Below are positions 8,342 to 17,535 of a stretch of DNA of 38,163 nt, in pieces. Every line of letters starts with the position of its first letter. The stretch's first letter is position 1. Origin of the DNA: Gemmatimonadota bacterium (lineage in GTDB: Bacteria > Gemmatimonadota > Gemmatimonadetes > Longimicrobiales > Gaopeijiaceae); NCBI GenBank assembly GCA_028873815.1, contig JAPPNN010000057.1, positions 1 through 38,163 on the forward strand. The letters run 5' to 3'. Below the pieces are notes generated by a model. It was not told where the DNA came from, made no database searches, and saw nothing but the letters and a program-made list of their open reading frames with translations. The translations under genes and the position numbers were made by a program.

Positions 8342-9631
8342 CTACGGTTCTTCCCGCTCCGACCGGAACAACCGGTCCGTGACAATCGCCACCAGCGGCA
8401 CCGCCACCGTCAGCGTCACCACCCCCAGGCCCTCCAGGAAGCCCGTTTCGTCGCGCTGTCCCGAAATCCCCAGCGCATAGCCGGGAATGAGCGTGACCGC
8501 AGCACCGATCAACGCTGCGCCGAACGTCCCACGGGACCGCTCGGTCTCGCCACCGAGACGAGCACCCAGCGCCGACCCCAGCGCCGGCAGCGCCACGGCC
8601 GCGGCAGTCACCGCGATCGTGGTCGTCGCCGAGCAATCGGTGAAGAGGGCGTCCTCGTCCCGGCCCCGGAAACCGATGCATCGGCTCGCCAACCCGACCC
8701 CCGCGGCCAGCCCCGCCGCGTTGCCCAGGGCGGAGCCCAGGAAGACCGTGCCGGTCCGGTGCGGCGCCGGCTCGAGCGACCAGTCGTAGCGCTGCGGACC
8801 CAGGACGTACACGTCTCTCTGCCGGTCGGGATCGCGCCCGGGCCGCCGTGTCTCGATGACGAGGGCCCCCCACAGCGACCCCGATCCGAATCGGGCGCCC
8901 GCCTCGGACGGCTGCACCACTTCGATGTTCTCGATGGTCTCGATCGGGAGCGTTGCGTAGAGCGTCGCCGGGTTGCGCACCAGCACGCCGTCCAGATAGA
9001 CCTCCGGCGAGTTGCAGCCCGGATCGCTGCTGCCGAGGCCGCGTATGAAGTTCCCCGCGCGCGCGCCACGGAACTCGACGCAGGTCGGCTGTCCCACGAC
9101 CCCGCTCCGACTGATCCGTATCCCCGGAACCTGCGCGGTGAGGAGTTCCACCAGGGTCAGCGACGTTTCCTCGTACCTTTGGATCTCTTCGCGGGAGATC
9201 CGGTTGAGCTGGCGGCCCGCCGCCCTCCGCTCCCGGGCCTCGCGACTCGTAGCCTCGACAACCAGCGGCGTCAGCCTGATACCCTCCTGAGCGATCCGGA
9301 TCGTCAACCGCTGAGAGGCCTCGCCCACCTCCACCTCCTGCCAGTGCGCCCCATACGCAACATGGCGGACCGTAAGCACCCAGCTCCCCCGTGGCACATC
9401 GGGAAAGGCAAACGACCCGTCGGCGTCTGTGACCCGCGTCCCCACACCGTCGATCCACACTTCCACATCGGCCACCGGGTTGCCCGTCGCGTCATCCAGG
9501 ATCCGGCCCGACACGGAGGTGCCCGGCTGCGCCGTGACGGCGGTCGGAAACCCCCACAGGAGAGAGAGCGCGACAACCGCCAGGGCGCTCGGCCAACTGC
9601 GCCCGGCCCGCGTTTGCCGACTCCGCTTCAT
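8342..9631 (-). CDS. CarboxypepD_reg plus TonB-plug protein without barrel, membrane C-terminus
   Basis: 429 residues from the ATG at 9631, chosen over an upstream in-frame start at 9682 because AGGAGG lies just before it and the signal peptide (cut after VTA, before QPGTS) follows. A CarboxypepD_reg domain (VSGRILDDATGNPVADVEVW) is followed by a TonB plug: ELLTAQVPGIRI, CVEFRGARAGNF, PEVYLDGVLVRNP, ETIENIEVVQPSEAGARFG. Where a receptor would have a 22-strand barrel, this protein has about 150 residues with Gly/Ala-rich hydrophobic helices (GNAAGLAAGVGL, AVTAAAVALPALGSALGA, LGVVTLTVAVPLVAIV). It is therefore not a normal TonB receptor. It may be an inner-membrane-anchored plug module. It is divergent from susC. 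Confidence 0.8.
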   Translation of the reverse strand: MKRSRQTRAGRSWPSALAVVALSLLWGFPTAVTAQPGTSVSGRILDDATGNPVADVEVWIDGVGTRVTDADGSFAFPDVPRGSWVLTVRHVAYGAHWQEVEVGEASQRLTIRIAQEGIRLTPLVVEATSREARERRAAGRQLNRISREEIQRYEETSLTLVELLTAQVPGIRISRSGVVGQPTCVEFRGARAGNFIRGLGSSDPGCNSPEVYLDGVLVRNPATLYATLPIETIENIEVVQPSEAGARFGSGSLWGALVIETRRPGRDPDRQRDVYVLGPQRYDWSLEPAPHRTGTVFLGSALGNAAGLAAGVGLASRCIGFRGRDEDALFTDCSATTTIAVTAAAVALPALGSALGARLGGETERSRGTFGAALIGAAVTLIPGYALGISGQRDETGFLEGLGVVTLTVAVPLVAIVTDRLFRSEREEP

Positions 9632-9810
9632 ATGACTCCTCCTGCCTCCGACGCGGACCCTCTTGACAAACAATGTACGCAATAGTTAGCGCCCGCGACG
9701 CGCAGGTGCTACTGTATTCGCACCCATAGTGCGGGATGATTCGCCCTGCTCGCACCTCGCGGCTCGGTGTATACATCCCGGTATCCACCCTTCGTCCATA
9801 GGAGGACGCC

Positions 9811-12800
9811 ATGGAACGAGCAAAGTGTAAGAGACCGCGTGGCGCCGCAGGAGTTGTCGCTCTTGCGGTGCTGGCGCTCGCTTTGCCCTCCACTCTTCTG
9901 GCCCAGACGGGCTCGATCCGAGGGGAGGTGGTCGACGCAATCACCCTGAGGGCGATCGGAGGCGCCCAGGTCGAAATTGTCGACACGCGCCGGGGTGGCC
10001 TTACCAACACCTCCGGCCAGTATCTCCTCCTCAACGTCCCCGTTGGCGACCACGAAGTGCGGGTGCAGTTCATCGGCTTCGGCACCGTGACCCAAAGCGT
10101 GACGGTATCCAGCGGCCAGACCGCCACCCTCGACTTCTCGCTCGCGCAATCGGCGCTGCAGCTGGACCAGATCGTGGTCACGGGCACGGCGCAGGAGACT
10201 CAGGCGAGATCGGTGGGCAACACGGTTTCCACCATCGACGCTGCGGAGATCGTGGAAATCGCGCCGATCAGCACCGTACAGCAACTGCTGACCGCTCGTA
10301 CCCCCGGCTTGACGCTCATGAAAAACTCCGGCCAGGCCGGATCGAGCTCCAAGCTTCGCATCCGGGGAGCCGGATCTCTCGCGGCGGGGCTGCAACCCGT
10401 TGTCTACGTCGATGGGATTCGCATGAAATCCGGTACGCAGGGAGGGCAGGACGTGAGCTGGGGCGGTGCGCAGGGAACAGACGCCCTGGACTTCCTGAAC
10501 CCGCAGGACATCGAGTCGGTCGAGACAATCAAGGGTCCTGCTGCATCCACCCTGTACGGAGCCGATGCGGCCGGCGGGGTCATTCAGATTATCACCAAGA
10601 AGGGCCGAGCCGGATCCGGACTGGTGTGGAACGCTTCCTTCGAGACCGGTTTCAGCGAGTGGGCGCTCGACACCCCAACGAACTACTGGAGGTGCACCGC
10701 TTCGAATATCTCCAACCCCAACGTCTACCCGGGGTGCTCGGGGGTCGCGGAGAACACGGTGTTGATGGACGACCCCGTCAAGCGTCATCCGATGGCGCTT
10801 CGTCAAAATGAGGGCGGGCCCGACAACTACGCCGATCTCAGCACTTTCAACCTTTCGGCGCGCGGCGGGGGCGAGGCGTTCAACTACTACCTCTCCTTTG
10901 AGAAGGGCGGCGAAGAGGGCGTCTACTACAACAACTTCTCCAACAGGACTTCGGGGCGCGCGAACTTCGGTTTCACGCCCACAGAGAGGTTCTCGACAAC
11001 AGTCAGCGTCGGGTATGCGCGTACGCACGTGCAGATGCCGTTCGCCAACAACTCGTCGAACTCGATCCTGCGGAACGGATTCAGGGGAAGACCCGGATCG
11101 TCCGCGCCCTGGGAGGAAGGCTTCCGGGGCTTCGGACCCAACCTCTCCAACGAGTATGACAATCAGACCGAGGCCGAGCGCACCACGATCGGCATGACCA
11201 TCAACTACCAGCCATGGGACTGGTTCACAAACCGGCTGACGCTGGGGATGGACAAGCAGGATCGAAACAACTCCGAGATCAACATGATCGACACCACCGG
11301 TCTGCAACCATGGGGGGCCACCTCCTCCGGCGGCCGCGTTCAGCGCTTCCTGCCCGTCGATCACTCGTGGACGGCCGACTACGCCGGCACCATCGGGACC
11401 GACTTGACCGATGACCTCGCCTCGTCGCTGTCCTTCGGGGCACAGTTGGTCAGGGAACAGTTCTCGTCCCACTTCGTCGATGGACAGGGCTTCGTGGCCA
11501 ACAACCTGAACCTCATTGGAACCGCCGCGATTACCTCGGCGTCGGAGGGGTTCGTAGAGCAGACCTCGCTGGGAGTGTATGTGCAGGAACAGGCGGCCTG
11601 GCGAGATCGTCTGTACGGTACAGTGGCCGTCCGGGTGGACGACAACTCGGCATTCGGCAACGACTTTTCGCTCGTGGTCTACCCGAAGGCCTCGGTATCC
11701 TACATCATCTCGGACGAGGACTTCTTCGAGTTGCCCTACGTGGACGAACTGAAGCTTCGAACCGCCTGGGGCCAGGCCGGGAAAGCGCCGGCTCCCTTCA
11801 CGGCGGACCGGGCCTACGCGCCGGATGTCACGGTGGTGGGCGATGTGGCGGTGAACCAGCTTTCGACCGCCTCGTACGGGAATCCCGACCTCAAGGCCGA
11901 GACCGGTTCGGAACTTGAGATCGGCTTCGACGCGTCGTTGCTGGAAGGTCGCGCGGGTCTCGAGGTCACGTACTACAATCAGCGTACCACCGATGCGCTG
12001 ATCTCGGTTCCCGATCCGCCCTCGAGCGGATTCAGCGGCAGCCATTTCGTGAACATCGGCGAGATCGCGAACAGCGGTTTCGAGCTGTTGCTGACCGGGT
12101 CCCCGATCTACACGCGAAATCTCCAGTGGGACGCGAGCGTGTCGTTCTACACCAACTCGAACGAACTCGTCTCGTTCGGTGGCGCCCTGGAGGATATCTC
12201 TTTCGGCGCGTTCGCCCAGGTGCACAAGCACATCGAGGGCTACCCGCTGGGCGGGTACTGGTCCGTCGATGTCGTGCGGGACGCGAGCGGCAACCCCGTT
12301 CTCAACTCGGGCGGCGGCGTGACCGTCGACTACGACAACGAGGAGTATGTGGGACCTCAGTTGCCCACGCGGGAGATTGCGTTCTCAAACACCTTCACGC
12401 TCCTCGGCAACCTCCGGCTCTTTGCCCAGTTCGACTACAAGGGCGGCCACTACCAGTGGTGCGCGATCTGTTCCATCCGGAACCGGATCGACCGCAACTC
12501 CTGGGAGGTGAACAACCCCGCCGCCGATCCGGTCGAGGTGCTGGTGTGGCGCAGCCGCCAGACCAAGACGCACCTGTTCCCGGCGGACTTCCTGAAGTTC
12601 CGGGAGATCGCCGTGAGCTATACGTTGCCGGCCAATCTGAGCGACGCCTTCCGCGCGGACCGCGCTACCGTGACGCTATCGGGCCGAAACATCTGGATGT
12701 GGACCAAATACGGAGGCACTTCCGATCCCGAAGTCACGTTCTACAGTACGCGCGAGTTCAGTGAACTCGACTACGCGTCTACACCGATGACCCGCCGGGT

Positions 12801-12828
12801 GGCGGCATCGATCGCCCTGCAGTTCTGA
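9811..12828 (+). CDS. SusC/RagA-family TonB-linked outer-membrane protein
   Basis: 1005 residues; ATG preceded by AGGAGG at 9801-9806. Signal peptide cut after LLA (31); CarboxypepD_reg domain at about 35-113 (GSIRGEVVDAITLRAIGGAQ); plug at about 125-255 (LLTARTPGLTLMKNSG, LRIRGAGSLAAGLQPVVYVDG, IESVETIKGPAASTLYG, GGVIQIITKKG); then a long beta-barrel that ends in an aromatic-rich final strand (VAASIALQF), as expected for BAM-assembled proteins. SusC proteins import glycans, peptides or other nutrients across the outer membrane with TonB energy and a SusD lid. SusD follows 13 bases later, so the pair is one transport unit. The substrate cannot be read from sequence. Confidence 0.93.
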   Translation: MERAKCKRPRGAAGVVALAVLALALPSTLLAQTGSIRGEVVDAITLRAIGGAQVEIVDTRRGGLTNTSGQYLLLNVPVGDHEVRVQFIGFGTVTQSVTVSSGQTATLDFSLAQSALQLDQIVVTGTAQETQARSVGNTVSTIDAAEIVEIAPISTVQQLLTARTPGLTLMKNSGQAGSSSKLRIRGAGSLAAGLQPVVYVDGIRMKSGTQGGQDVSWGGAQGTDALDFLNPQDIESVETIKGPAASTLYGADAAGGVIQIITKKGRAGSGLVWNASFETGFSEWALDTPTNYWRCTASNISNPNVYPGCSGVAENTVLMDDPVKRHPMALRQNEGGPDNYADLSTFNLSARGGGEAFNYYLSFEKGGEEGVYYNNFSNRTSGRANFGFTPTERFSTTVSVGYARTHVQMPFANNSSNSILRNGFRGRPGSSAPWEEGFRGFGPNLSNEYDNQTEAERTTIGMTINYQPWDWFTNRLTLGMDKQDRNNSEINMIDTTGLQPWGATSSGGRVQRFLPVDHSWTADYAGTIGTDLTDDLASSLSFGAQLVREQFSSHFVDGQGFVANNLNLIGTAAITSASEGFVEQTSLGVYVQEQAAWRDRLYGTVAVRVDDNSAFGNDFSLVVYPKASVSYIISDEDFFELPYVDELKLRTAWGQAGKAPAPFTADRAYAPDVTVVGDVAVNQLSTASYGNPDLKAETGSELEIGFDASLLEGRAGLEVTYYNQRTTDALISVPDPPSSGFSGSHFVNIGEIANSGFELLLTGSPIYTRNLQWDASVSFYTNSNELVSFGGALEDISFGAFAQVHKHIEGYPLGGYWSVDVVRDASGNPVLNSGGGVTVDYDNEEYVGPQLPTREIAFSNTFTLLGNLRLFAQFDYKGGHYQWCAICSIRNRIDRNSWEVNNPAADPVEVLVWRSRQTKTHLFPADFLKFREIAVSYTLPANLSDAFRADRATVTLSGRNIWMWTKYGGTSDPEVTFYSTREFSELDYASTPMTRRVAASIALQF

Positions 12829-12841
12829 GAGGAGGAAGCAA

Positions 12842-14191
12842 ATGACTCGATTCAGCAAGACGCTGCGGCTCGCTGCCGCATTGGCCGTCCTGGGTCCGGT
12901 CGCGGGATGCGACACCCTCGACGAACTCCTGGTAGCAAACAACCCCGAACGCATCTCGGAGGATGCACTGAATGACGCGTTGCTCGTGGATGTGCTCACC
13001 AACAGCGTCATCGGCGAGTTCTCGGCCATGTACGACAATCCGTTCATCTGGACGGGCAGCATGATGACCGACGAACAGCTCACGGGGATCAACTGGGAAC
13101 AGACCGCGCGGATCAACCAGCGCCTGGTTCGTTTCGACGAGGGTCCCACCGATGGCATGTTCTCGGCGCTCAGTGCCGCCCGCGTGATGGCGGACAGCGC
13201 CGCGGGACGGTTCCGCACCCTGATCGACAACTCGGCCGCGGACGAGCGCATGGCCATTGCGCTGATCTACGCCGGCTATTCTCACATCGTTCTGGGCGAC
13301 GTCATGTGCGAGGCCGTCTTCAATGTGGGGGAGACCATCGCGTCACAGGCGCAGATCTATGAGCGCGGCCTGTCCCGATTTGAAGAGGGCATGCAGGTGG
13401 CAGGAGCCGCCGGGCGCCAGGACCTCGTGAACCTCGCCCGAACGGGCCTTGCTCGCGCACACCTCAACCTGGGCAACCACAGTCAGGTGATGCAGTACGC
13501 CGGGGAGGTTCCAGCGGATTTCGTCCATTGGGTCGAATACGAGCAGACATCCGACGGCGGAACCGACCTCGTGCTCTGGGGGAGGATCAACGGCGGCAAC
13601 CACTCGCTCGGCGTGCACCCGAACTTCCTGAACGGTGAATTCGGGAGCCAGGACATCGTTTCCGGCCAGACGGACCCGCGGGTGCAGCACACCACCAGCT
13701 GGTCGCTGGGTCACAACCGCCTGACACGGCTGTACAAGCCTTATCAGTCTCTGCCGTTCAGCGGATACAACGGCGAAGCCATCGCCGATGGCGGTCAACC
13801 GCCGTTCTACCAGAGGGGCACCGACATCAAGATGGCCTCGGGGCTCGAGGCGATGCACCACTACTACGAAGCGGCGGGGCCCGGCGGAACGGGTCCGGCC
13901 GGGTCGACGCTCGATTTCGTGAACGCTCGGCGCGCGGCTGGCAAACAGGCGCCGGTCGACTTGTCAGGCTCCGACCTGATGGCCGAACTGCGCGAGCAGC
14001 GCGGGCGCGACATGTACTTGGGCGGCTTCCGCCTGGGCGATCTGCGGCGCTGGAACAACCAGGGCGTTGGCAACTTCTTCCCGAGCGGGATCCACCCGGT
14101 TACAGAGTGGGGCAGTTACGGCGACGCAACGTGCTTCCCGCTCCCGCTCGAGGAGTACGAAGGCAACCCCAACCTGACGAAGCCGAGTTGA
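12842..14191 (+). CDS. SusD/RagB-family outer-membrane lipoprotein
   Basis: 449 residues; ATG preceded by GAGGAGG. The N-terminus is a lipoprotein signal (LGPVAGCDTLDELL), so the protein is an outer-membrane lipoprotein. The body is helix-rich, TPR-like, and ends in the typical SusD C-terminal region: FVNARRAAGKQAPVD, LMAELREQRGRDMYLGGFRLGDLRRW, FPLPLEEYEGNPNL. SusD proteins cap the SusC barrel and capture the ligand at the cell surface. The length is near the short end of the family. It lies directly after susC and before a small lipoprotein and an erythromycin-esterase-like lipoprotein, consistent with a four-gene unit. Confidence 0.92.
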   Translation: MTRFSKTLRLAAALAVLGPVAGCDTLDELLVANNPERISEDALNDALLVDVLTNSVIGEFSAMYDNPFIWTGSMMTDEQLTGINWEQTARINQRLVRFDEGPTDGMFSALSAARVMADSAAGRFRTLIDNSAADERMAIALIYAGYSHIVLGDVMCEAVFNVGETIASQAQIYERGLSRFEEGMQVAGAAGRQDLVNLARTGLARAHLNLGNHSQVMQYAGEVPADFVHWVEYEQTSDGGTDLVLWGRINGGNHSLGVHPNFLNGEFGSQDIVSGQTDPRVQHTTSWSLGHNRLTRLYKPYQSLPFSGYNGEAIADGGQPPFYQRGTDIKMASGLEAMHHYYEAAGPGGTGPAGSTLDFVNARRAAGKQAPVDLSGSDLMAELREQRGRDMYLGGFRLGDLRRWNNQGVGNFFPSGIHPVTEWGSYGDATCFPLPLEEYEGNPNLTKPS

Positions 14192-14213
14192 CGGCCTTCG
14201 TCGGAGCGAAAGC

Positions 14214-14768
14214 GTGCATGAGCGCTTGAAGACGGGGGGTGCGGCGGTCCACAGGGCCGCCGTGCCCCCTGGCAGCCCGCGGACGAAATCCCCCCGGCAT
14301 TCGAACGACGATGCATCCGGGCCGACCGCGCGGCTTCATTCACGGACTGCTCGGGCGTTGTGCGCCGCGGCCGCCGCGTTGGCGGTCATGGCGATCTCGG
14401 CCGCTTGCAATCTGCTCGATGACGATCAGGAGTACCCGAGCGTGGCGCGCGTGGAGATCACCGGCACTACACCCGGACCGCTCGAACTGGTCGTCTCCGA
14501 CGACTTCCAGAGGGTGGCCGACTTCGATCAGGGGGCGCGGTACACCGTGCTGGTCCGCGCCGACACGTCTCAGGTGGAGCTCGATTTCGTCAAGGAGTAC
14601 GACATCGAACTCGCTCGGCGCTTCTACGTTCGGCTCACCAACCACGCCGTCGAGGTTGCACAGGTGCGACTCACTGTCGCCTTCGACGGTGAGGTCGGGT
14701 ACTCACAGGGGGCAAACCTGTCCGAGAGTGGCGCGCTGGAGTTCAGCGAGATCTTCTTCGGCACCTGA
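14214..14768 (+). CDS. Small putative lipoprotein of the SusCD operon
   Basis: 184 residues from a GTG at 14214 (GGAGCGAAA upstream). A hydrophobic segment at about 47-64 ends in a lipobox-like ISAAC with Cys65, so the first 46 residues are too long for a signal N-region; the true start may be the GTG at 14262 or TTG at 14358. The mature part (about 120 residues) looks like a single beta-sandwich: VARVEITGTTPGPLELVVSD, RYTVLVRADTSQVELDF, VRLTNHAVEVAQVRLTVAF. I do not recognise the family. The gap from susD is 22 bases and to the next gene 22 bases, so it probably belongs to the same operon as a surface accessory lipoprotein. Confidence 0.65.
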   Translation: MHERLKTGGAAVHRAAVPPGSPRTKSPRHSNDDASGPTARLHSRTARALCAAAAALAVMAISAACNLLDDDQEYPSVARVEITGTTPGPLELVVSDDFQRVADFDQGARYTVLVRADTSQVELDFVKEYDIELARRFYVRLTNHAVEVAQVRLTVAFDGEVGYSQGANLSESGALEFSEIFFGT

Positions 14769-14790
14769 CGCACGGGCCGGGAGGAAGAGC

Positions 14791-16239
14791 GTGAGATTCC
14801 GCCCGCCGAGATCACACCGGCACCGGCGTGTACCTGCCGTGCGGCCGGGCTCGTCGCGGGTCCGACCCTGGAGGGCCCGGAACTTCCCGCACCCAACCCT
14901 GGTCGCCGCCGCACTCCTCGCGCTCGTGTCGTGCAGTGGGGACGCAACCGCCCCCGTGGAAGCGCCTCCCGACCCCGAGCTTCCCCCCATCCCTTCCGAG
15001 GCCACCGCGTGGATCGAGGCCAACTTCCATGCGTTCGAAGGCTCCCACCTCTCCCTCCCCCACTCCGACCTCGGCTTCCTGCGGGGCATCGTCGGCGACG
15101 CGCGGGTCGTGTCGCTGGGCGAGAACACCCATGGCACCCGCGACTTCTTCGAGATGAAGGCGCGCGTCCTCCGGTTTCTGGCCGAGGAGATGGGGTTCAC
15201 GGCCTTTGCGATCGAAGCGACCTGGCCCGAGGCGCGTCGGCTTGACCACTACGTGCGGACCGGTGAGGGCGACGCGGCGGAACTGCTGTCCGGGCTGTAC
15301 TTCTGGACCTGGAACACGGAATCCGTGCTCGAAATGATCGAGTGGATGCGCGACCACAACGAGGCCGGCGGCGACGTGGGCTTTCACGGCTTCGACATGC
15401 AGTACCCGGGCATGGCGCTGCACAACGTCCGCGAGTATTTCGCGGCGGTCGATTCCGCCCAGGCCCGCACGGTCGCCACCCGGCTCGACTGTCTCGGCAG
15501 GTTCGCCAACGACCCTTCCGGCCGATTCCCGAGTCCGCGCTACTCCAGCCAGCCGGCCACCTACCGCACCGACTGCGGCGCCTCGCTCCACGGCGTGCAG
15601 GAAACGCTGCGGGACGGACGGGAGACCTACGAGGCGGCATCGGGCGAGAAGGCCTTCGCGGTGGCCCTGCAAAGCATGCGCGTGGCCATTCAGTACCACC
15701 TGATGATCACGGGAGAGCAGAGCCGCGACGAGTCGATGGCGGAAAACACCGTGTGGATCGACCGGCAACTCGGGCCCGACACGCGCATGGTCCTGTGGGC
15801 GCACAATTTCCACGTTTCCGCCCAGCCGGGGGCTCAGGGATTGTTCCTGCGACGGGCCTACGGGGACGCGATGGTGATCGTCGGCTTCAGCCACGAGGCG
15901 GGGACCTTCACTGCCGTCCTTCAGCGCGGCTCGAGCTACCTGGGCCTGACCGAGCACATTTTGGGGGCCCCGCTCCCGCTCTCGTACGAGCACTACCTGT
16001 CCACGCCGGCGGCTCCCCGGTACGTGGTCGATCTGCGCAGCCGCGACACGAGCTCGGCGGGCGCAACCTGGCTGGCGGGGCCTCGCAGTTTCAGGTCGAT
16101 CGGCTGCTGCTATGACCCCGGGCTCTCGCATCGCTACTGGTCAAGGCCCCCGCTGCCGGAGTGGTACGACGTGGTTGTCCACTATGCGTCCACTCGGCCC
16201 ACCACGGTGTTGCCCTCGCGTTATCCCACGTCGTTCTGA
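14791..16239 (+). CDS. Erythromycin-esterase-family lipoprotein
   Basis: 482 residues from the GTG at 14791, chosen for the GGGAGGAAG just upstream; the frame is open further 5', but without a signal. Residues 1-47 form a long signal ending in a lipobox (LALVSC). The body follows the erythromycin esterase family: VVSLGENTHGTRDFFEMK (His114 at the expected active-site position), FTAFAIEATWPEA, FWTWNTESVLEMIEWM, FHGFDMQ, and MVLWAHNFHVS near residue 330-345. Known Ere enzymes open the macrolide lactone, but most family members in environmental bacteria are not resistance enzymes. Surface anchoring and position after susCD suggest hydrolysis of an imported ester or lactone. I would not call this an antibiotic-resistance gene. 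Confidence 0.85.
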   Translation: MRFRPPRSHRHRRVPAVRPGSSRVRPWRARNFPHPTLVAAALLALVSCSGDATAPVEAPPDPELPPIPSEATAWIEANFHAFEGSHLSLPHSDLGFLRGIVGDARVVSLGENTHGTRDFFEMKARVLRFLAEEMGFTAFAIEATWPEARRLDHYVRTGEGDAAELLSGLYFWTWNTESVLEMIEWMRDHNEAGGDVGFHGFDMQYPGMALHNVREYFAAVDSAQARTVATRLDCLGRFANDPSGRFPSPRYSSQPATYRTDCGASLHGVQETLRDGRETYEAASGEKAFAVALQSMRVAIQYHLMITGEQSRDESMAENTVWIDRQLGPDTRMVLWAHNFHVSAQPGAQGLFLRRAYGDAMVIVGFSHEAGTFTAVLQRGSSYLGLTEHILGAPLPLSYEHYLSTPAAPRYVVDLRSRDTSSAGATWLAGPRSFRSIGCCYDPGLSHRYWSRPPLPEWYDVVVHYASTRPTTVLPSRYPTSF

Positions 16240-16259
16240 ACGGGGGGGTGGGCGGCGCC

Positions 16260-17459
16260 CTACCTTCGCAGCACTCGCCGAAGCCGCACGAAGCGCCGCC
16301 CCCGCCGGACGGCGAGGGAGAGCCCGGTCCATACCATCAGCACGGCCGCGAGCGAGAAAAGCCCAGCGAGGAGTTGGCCGCCAAGCCCCCAGTACTCCCC
16401 CGTGTGCGCGTGACGCAGGAACTGCTGCGCGCGCCGTCCCGGGGTGTCGTCGGCGAAGGACTCCCAGTCGCGCACGGCGCCGGTGGCCACGTCGACGGTG
16501 AGCACGCCGGCCTTGTGGGGCTGACCCTCGCGGCCACCCTGCACCTCCACCCGGACCTCGCGATCCCCCGAGCGCGGCACGTTCAGGATCAACGTCCGCC
16601 ATTCGGGCACCCACACCTCGGCGGCCGCAAGCACGGCTCCCAGGTCGGCACCGGGGGCGCCACCACCCTCGTCGGAGTCGCGCGAGCCCTCCTCGGCGCC
16701 CTCCACGCCCACCACCCCCGCCCCGGCTCTCTCCAACGCAACCGCATCCTCGCCGCCAATCCCCGCCCCACCCGGCCACACCCCCACCGGCACCACGCGT
16801 CCCACAACCGGATACACCCGGTCCCCCACCCCCGGATACGACGTGGTCACCCCCGTCGCCCCGATCACGGCCAGCGGCAGCACGGACCAGATCCCGACCA
16901 CCTGGTGCCAGTTGAGGTCGCGCCAGGCACCCGTCGCCCGGGGACGCGGCACAATCACATTGGCCAGCGACCGCCGAGTGACGGGCCGCGGGATCCACAG
17001 GATCGGCCCGGTAAGCAACAGGAACAGGAACGCGACGTTCACGGCCCCCGTCACCGCCCGCGCCCGGCGCACCGAGCCACTCGAGACGTTGAACCAGCGG
17101 TGCCAGTTGTGAACGCCCTCGAAGAAGCGCTCCACCCCGCCCGGCCCTTGGCCAAGCACCCGGCCCGTGTACGGATCGACGTGGACGTAGCGGTCCCGTC
17201 CCTCATACACGCGCACCGGCATACGCACATCCGCAGCATAACGCAGCGACGTCGCCGCCAGGCCCGCCGCCTCGACGATCTCCTCCGGCGCCAGCCGCCC
17301 GGCCCCCTCCGCCGCCGCAACGAAGAGCCGGCGCTCCGCGAGCCCGGTCACCGCTTCCTCCAGCGACAGCACGACGCCGGTCGCAGCCAGCATGAGGACG
17401 ACCGCCCCGGCCGCCACGGCCACCGTAAGATGCAACCGGAAGATGACCGCGCGGATCAT
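16260..17459 (-). CDS. PepSY-domain membrane protein (iron-uptake type)
   Basis: 399 residues. The layout is that of PepSY_TM proteins: a first membrane helix (about 6-33), a periplasmic PepSY region (RYVHVDPYTGRVLG), a His-rich helix start (FFEGVHNWHRWF), helices near 137-155 and 185-205 (WRDLNWHQVVGIW), a second periplasmic part with another PepSY-like stretch (GVLTVDVATGAVRDW), then FLRHAHTGEYWGLGGQ and a last helix. The paired His residues in the helices could hold heme, as proposed for PiuB-like reductases. A weakly conserved Gly-rich linker lies at about 225-270. It is downstream of the HhH lipoprotein on the same strand (76-base gap), so the Fur-box promoter upstream probably controls both. 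Confidence 0.85.
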   Translation of the reverse strand: MIRAVIFRLHLTVAVAAGAVVLMLAATGVVLSLEEAVTGLAERRLFVAAAEGAGRLAPEEIVEAAGLAATSLRYAADVRMPVRVYEGRDRYVHVDPYTGRVLGQGPGGVERFFEGVHNWHRWFNVSSGSVRRARAVTGAVNVAFLFLLLTGPILWIPRPVTRRSLANVIVPRPRATGAWRDLNWHQVVGIWSVLPLAVIGATGVTTSYPGVGDRVYPVVGRVVPVGVWPGGAGIGGEDAVALERAGAGVVGVEGAEEGSRDSDEGGGAPGADLGAVLAAAEVWVPEWRTLILNVPRSGDREVRVEVQGGREGQPHKAGVLTVDVATGAVRDWESFADDTPGRRAQQFLRHAHTGEYWGLGGQLLAGLFSLAAVLMVWTGLSLAVRRGRRFVRLRRVLRR

Positions 17460-17535
17460 CGCGTCACCACCGGGCCAGCGCGGCCACAGTCCCGACCCGC
17501 GCGGCGCCCGCCCGGCCCCACCTCGCCGACCGTCG

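Noticed and set aside
9663..9690. TTGACA as the -35 of the susC promoter
   Set aside because: No acceptable -10 is found at 16-18 bases, so the match is probably chance.
9709..12231. Open frame of 840 residues on the minus strand
   Set aside because: Lies antisense to susC, which has clear family motifs and a good ribosome-binding site; its translation has no recognisable fold.
14791..16239. Antibiotic resistance by erythromycin esterase
   Set aside because: Only the family matches. The protein is a surface lipoprotein in a SusCD operon and most family members in environmental bacteria are not resistance enzymes.
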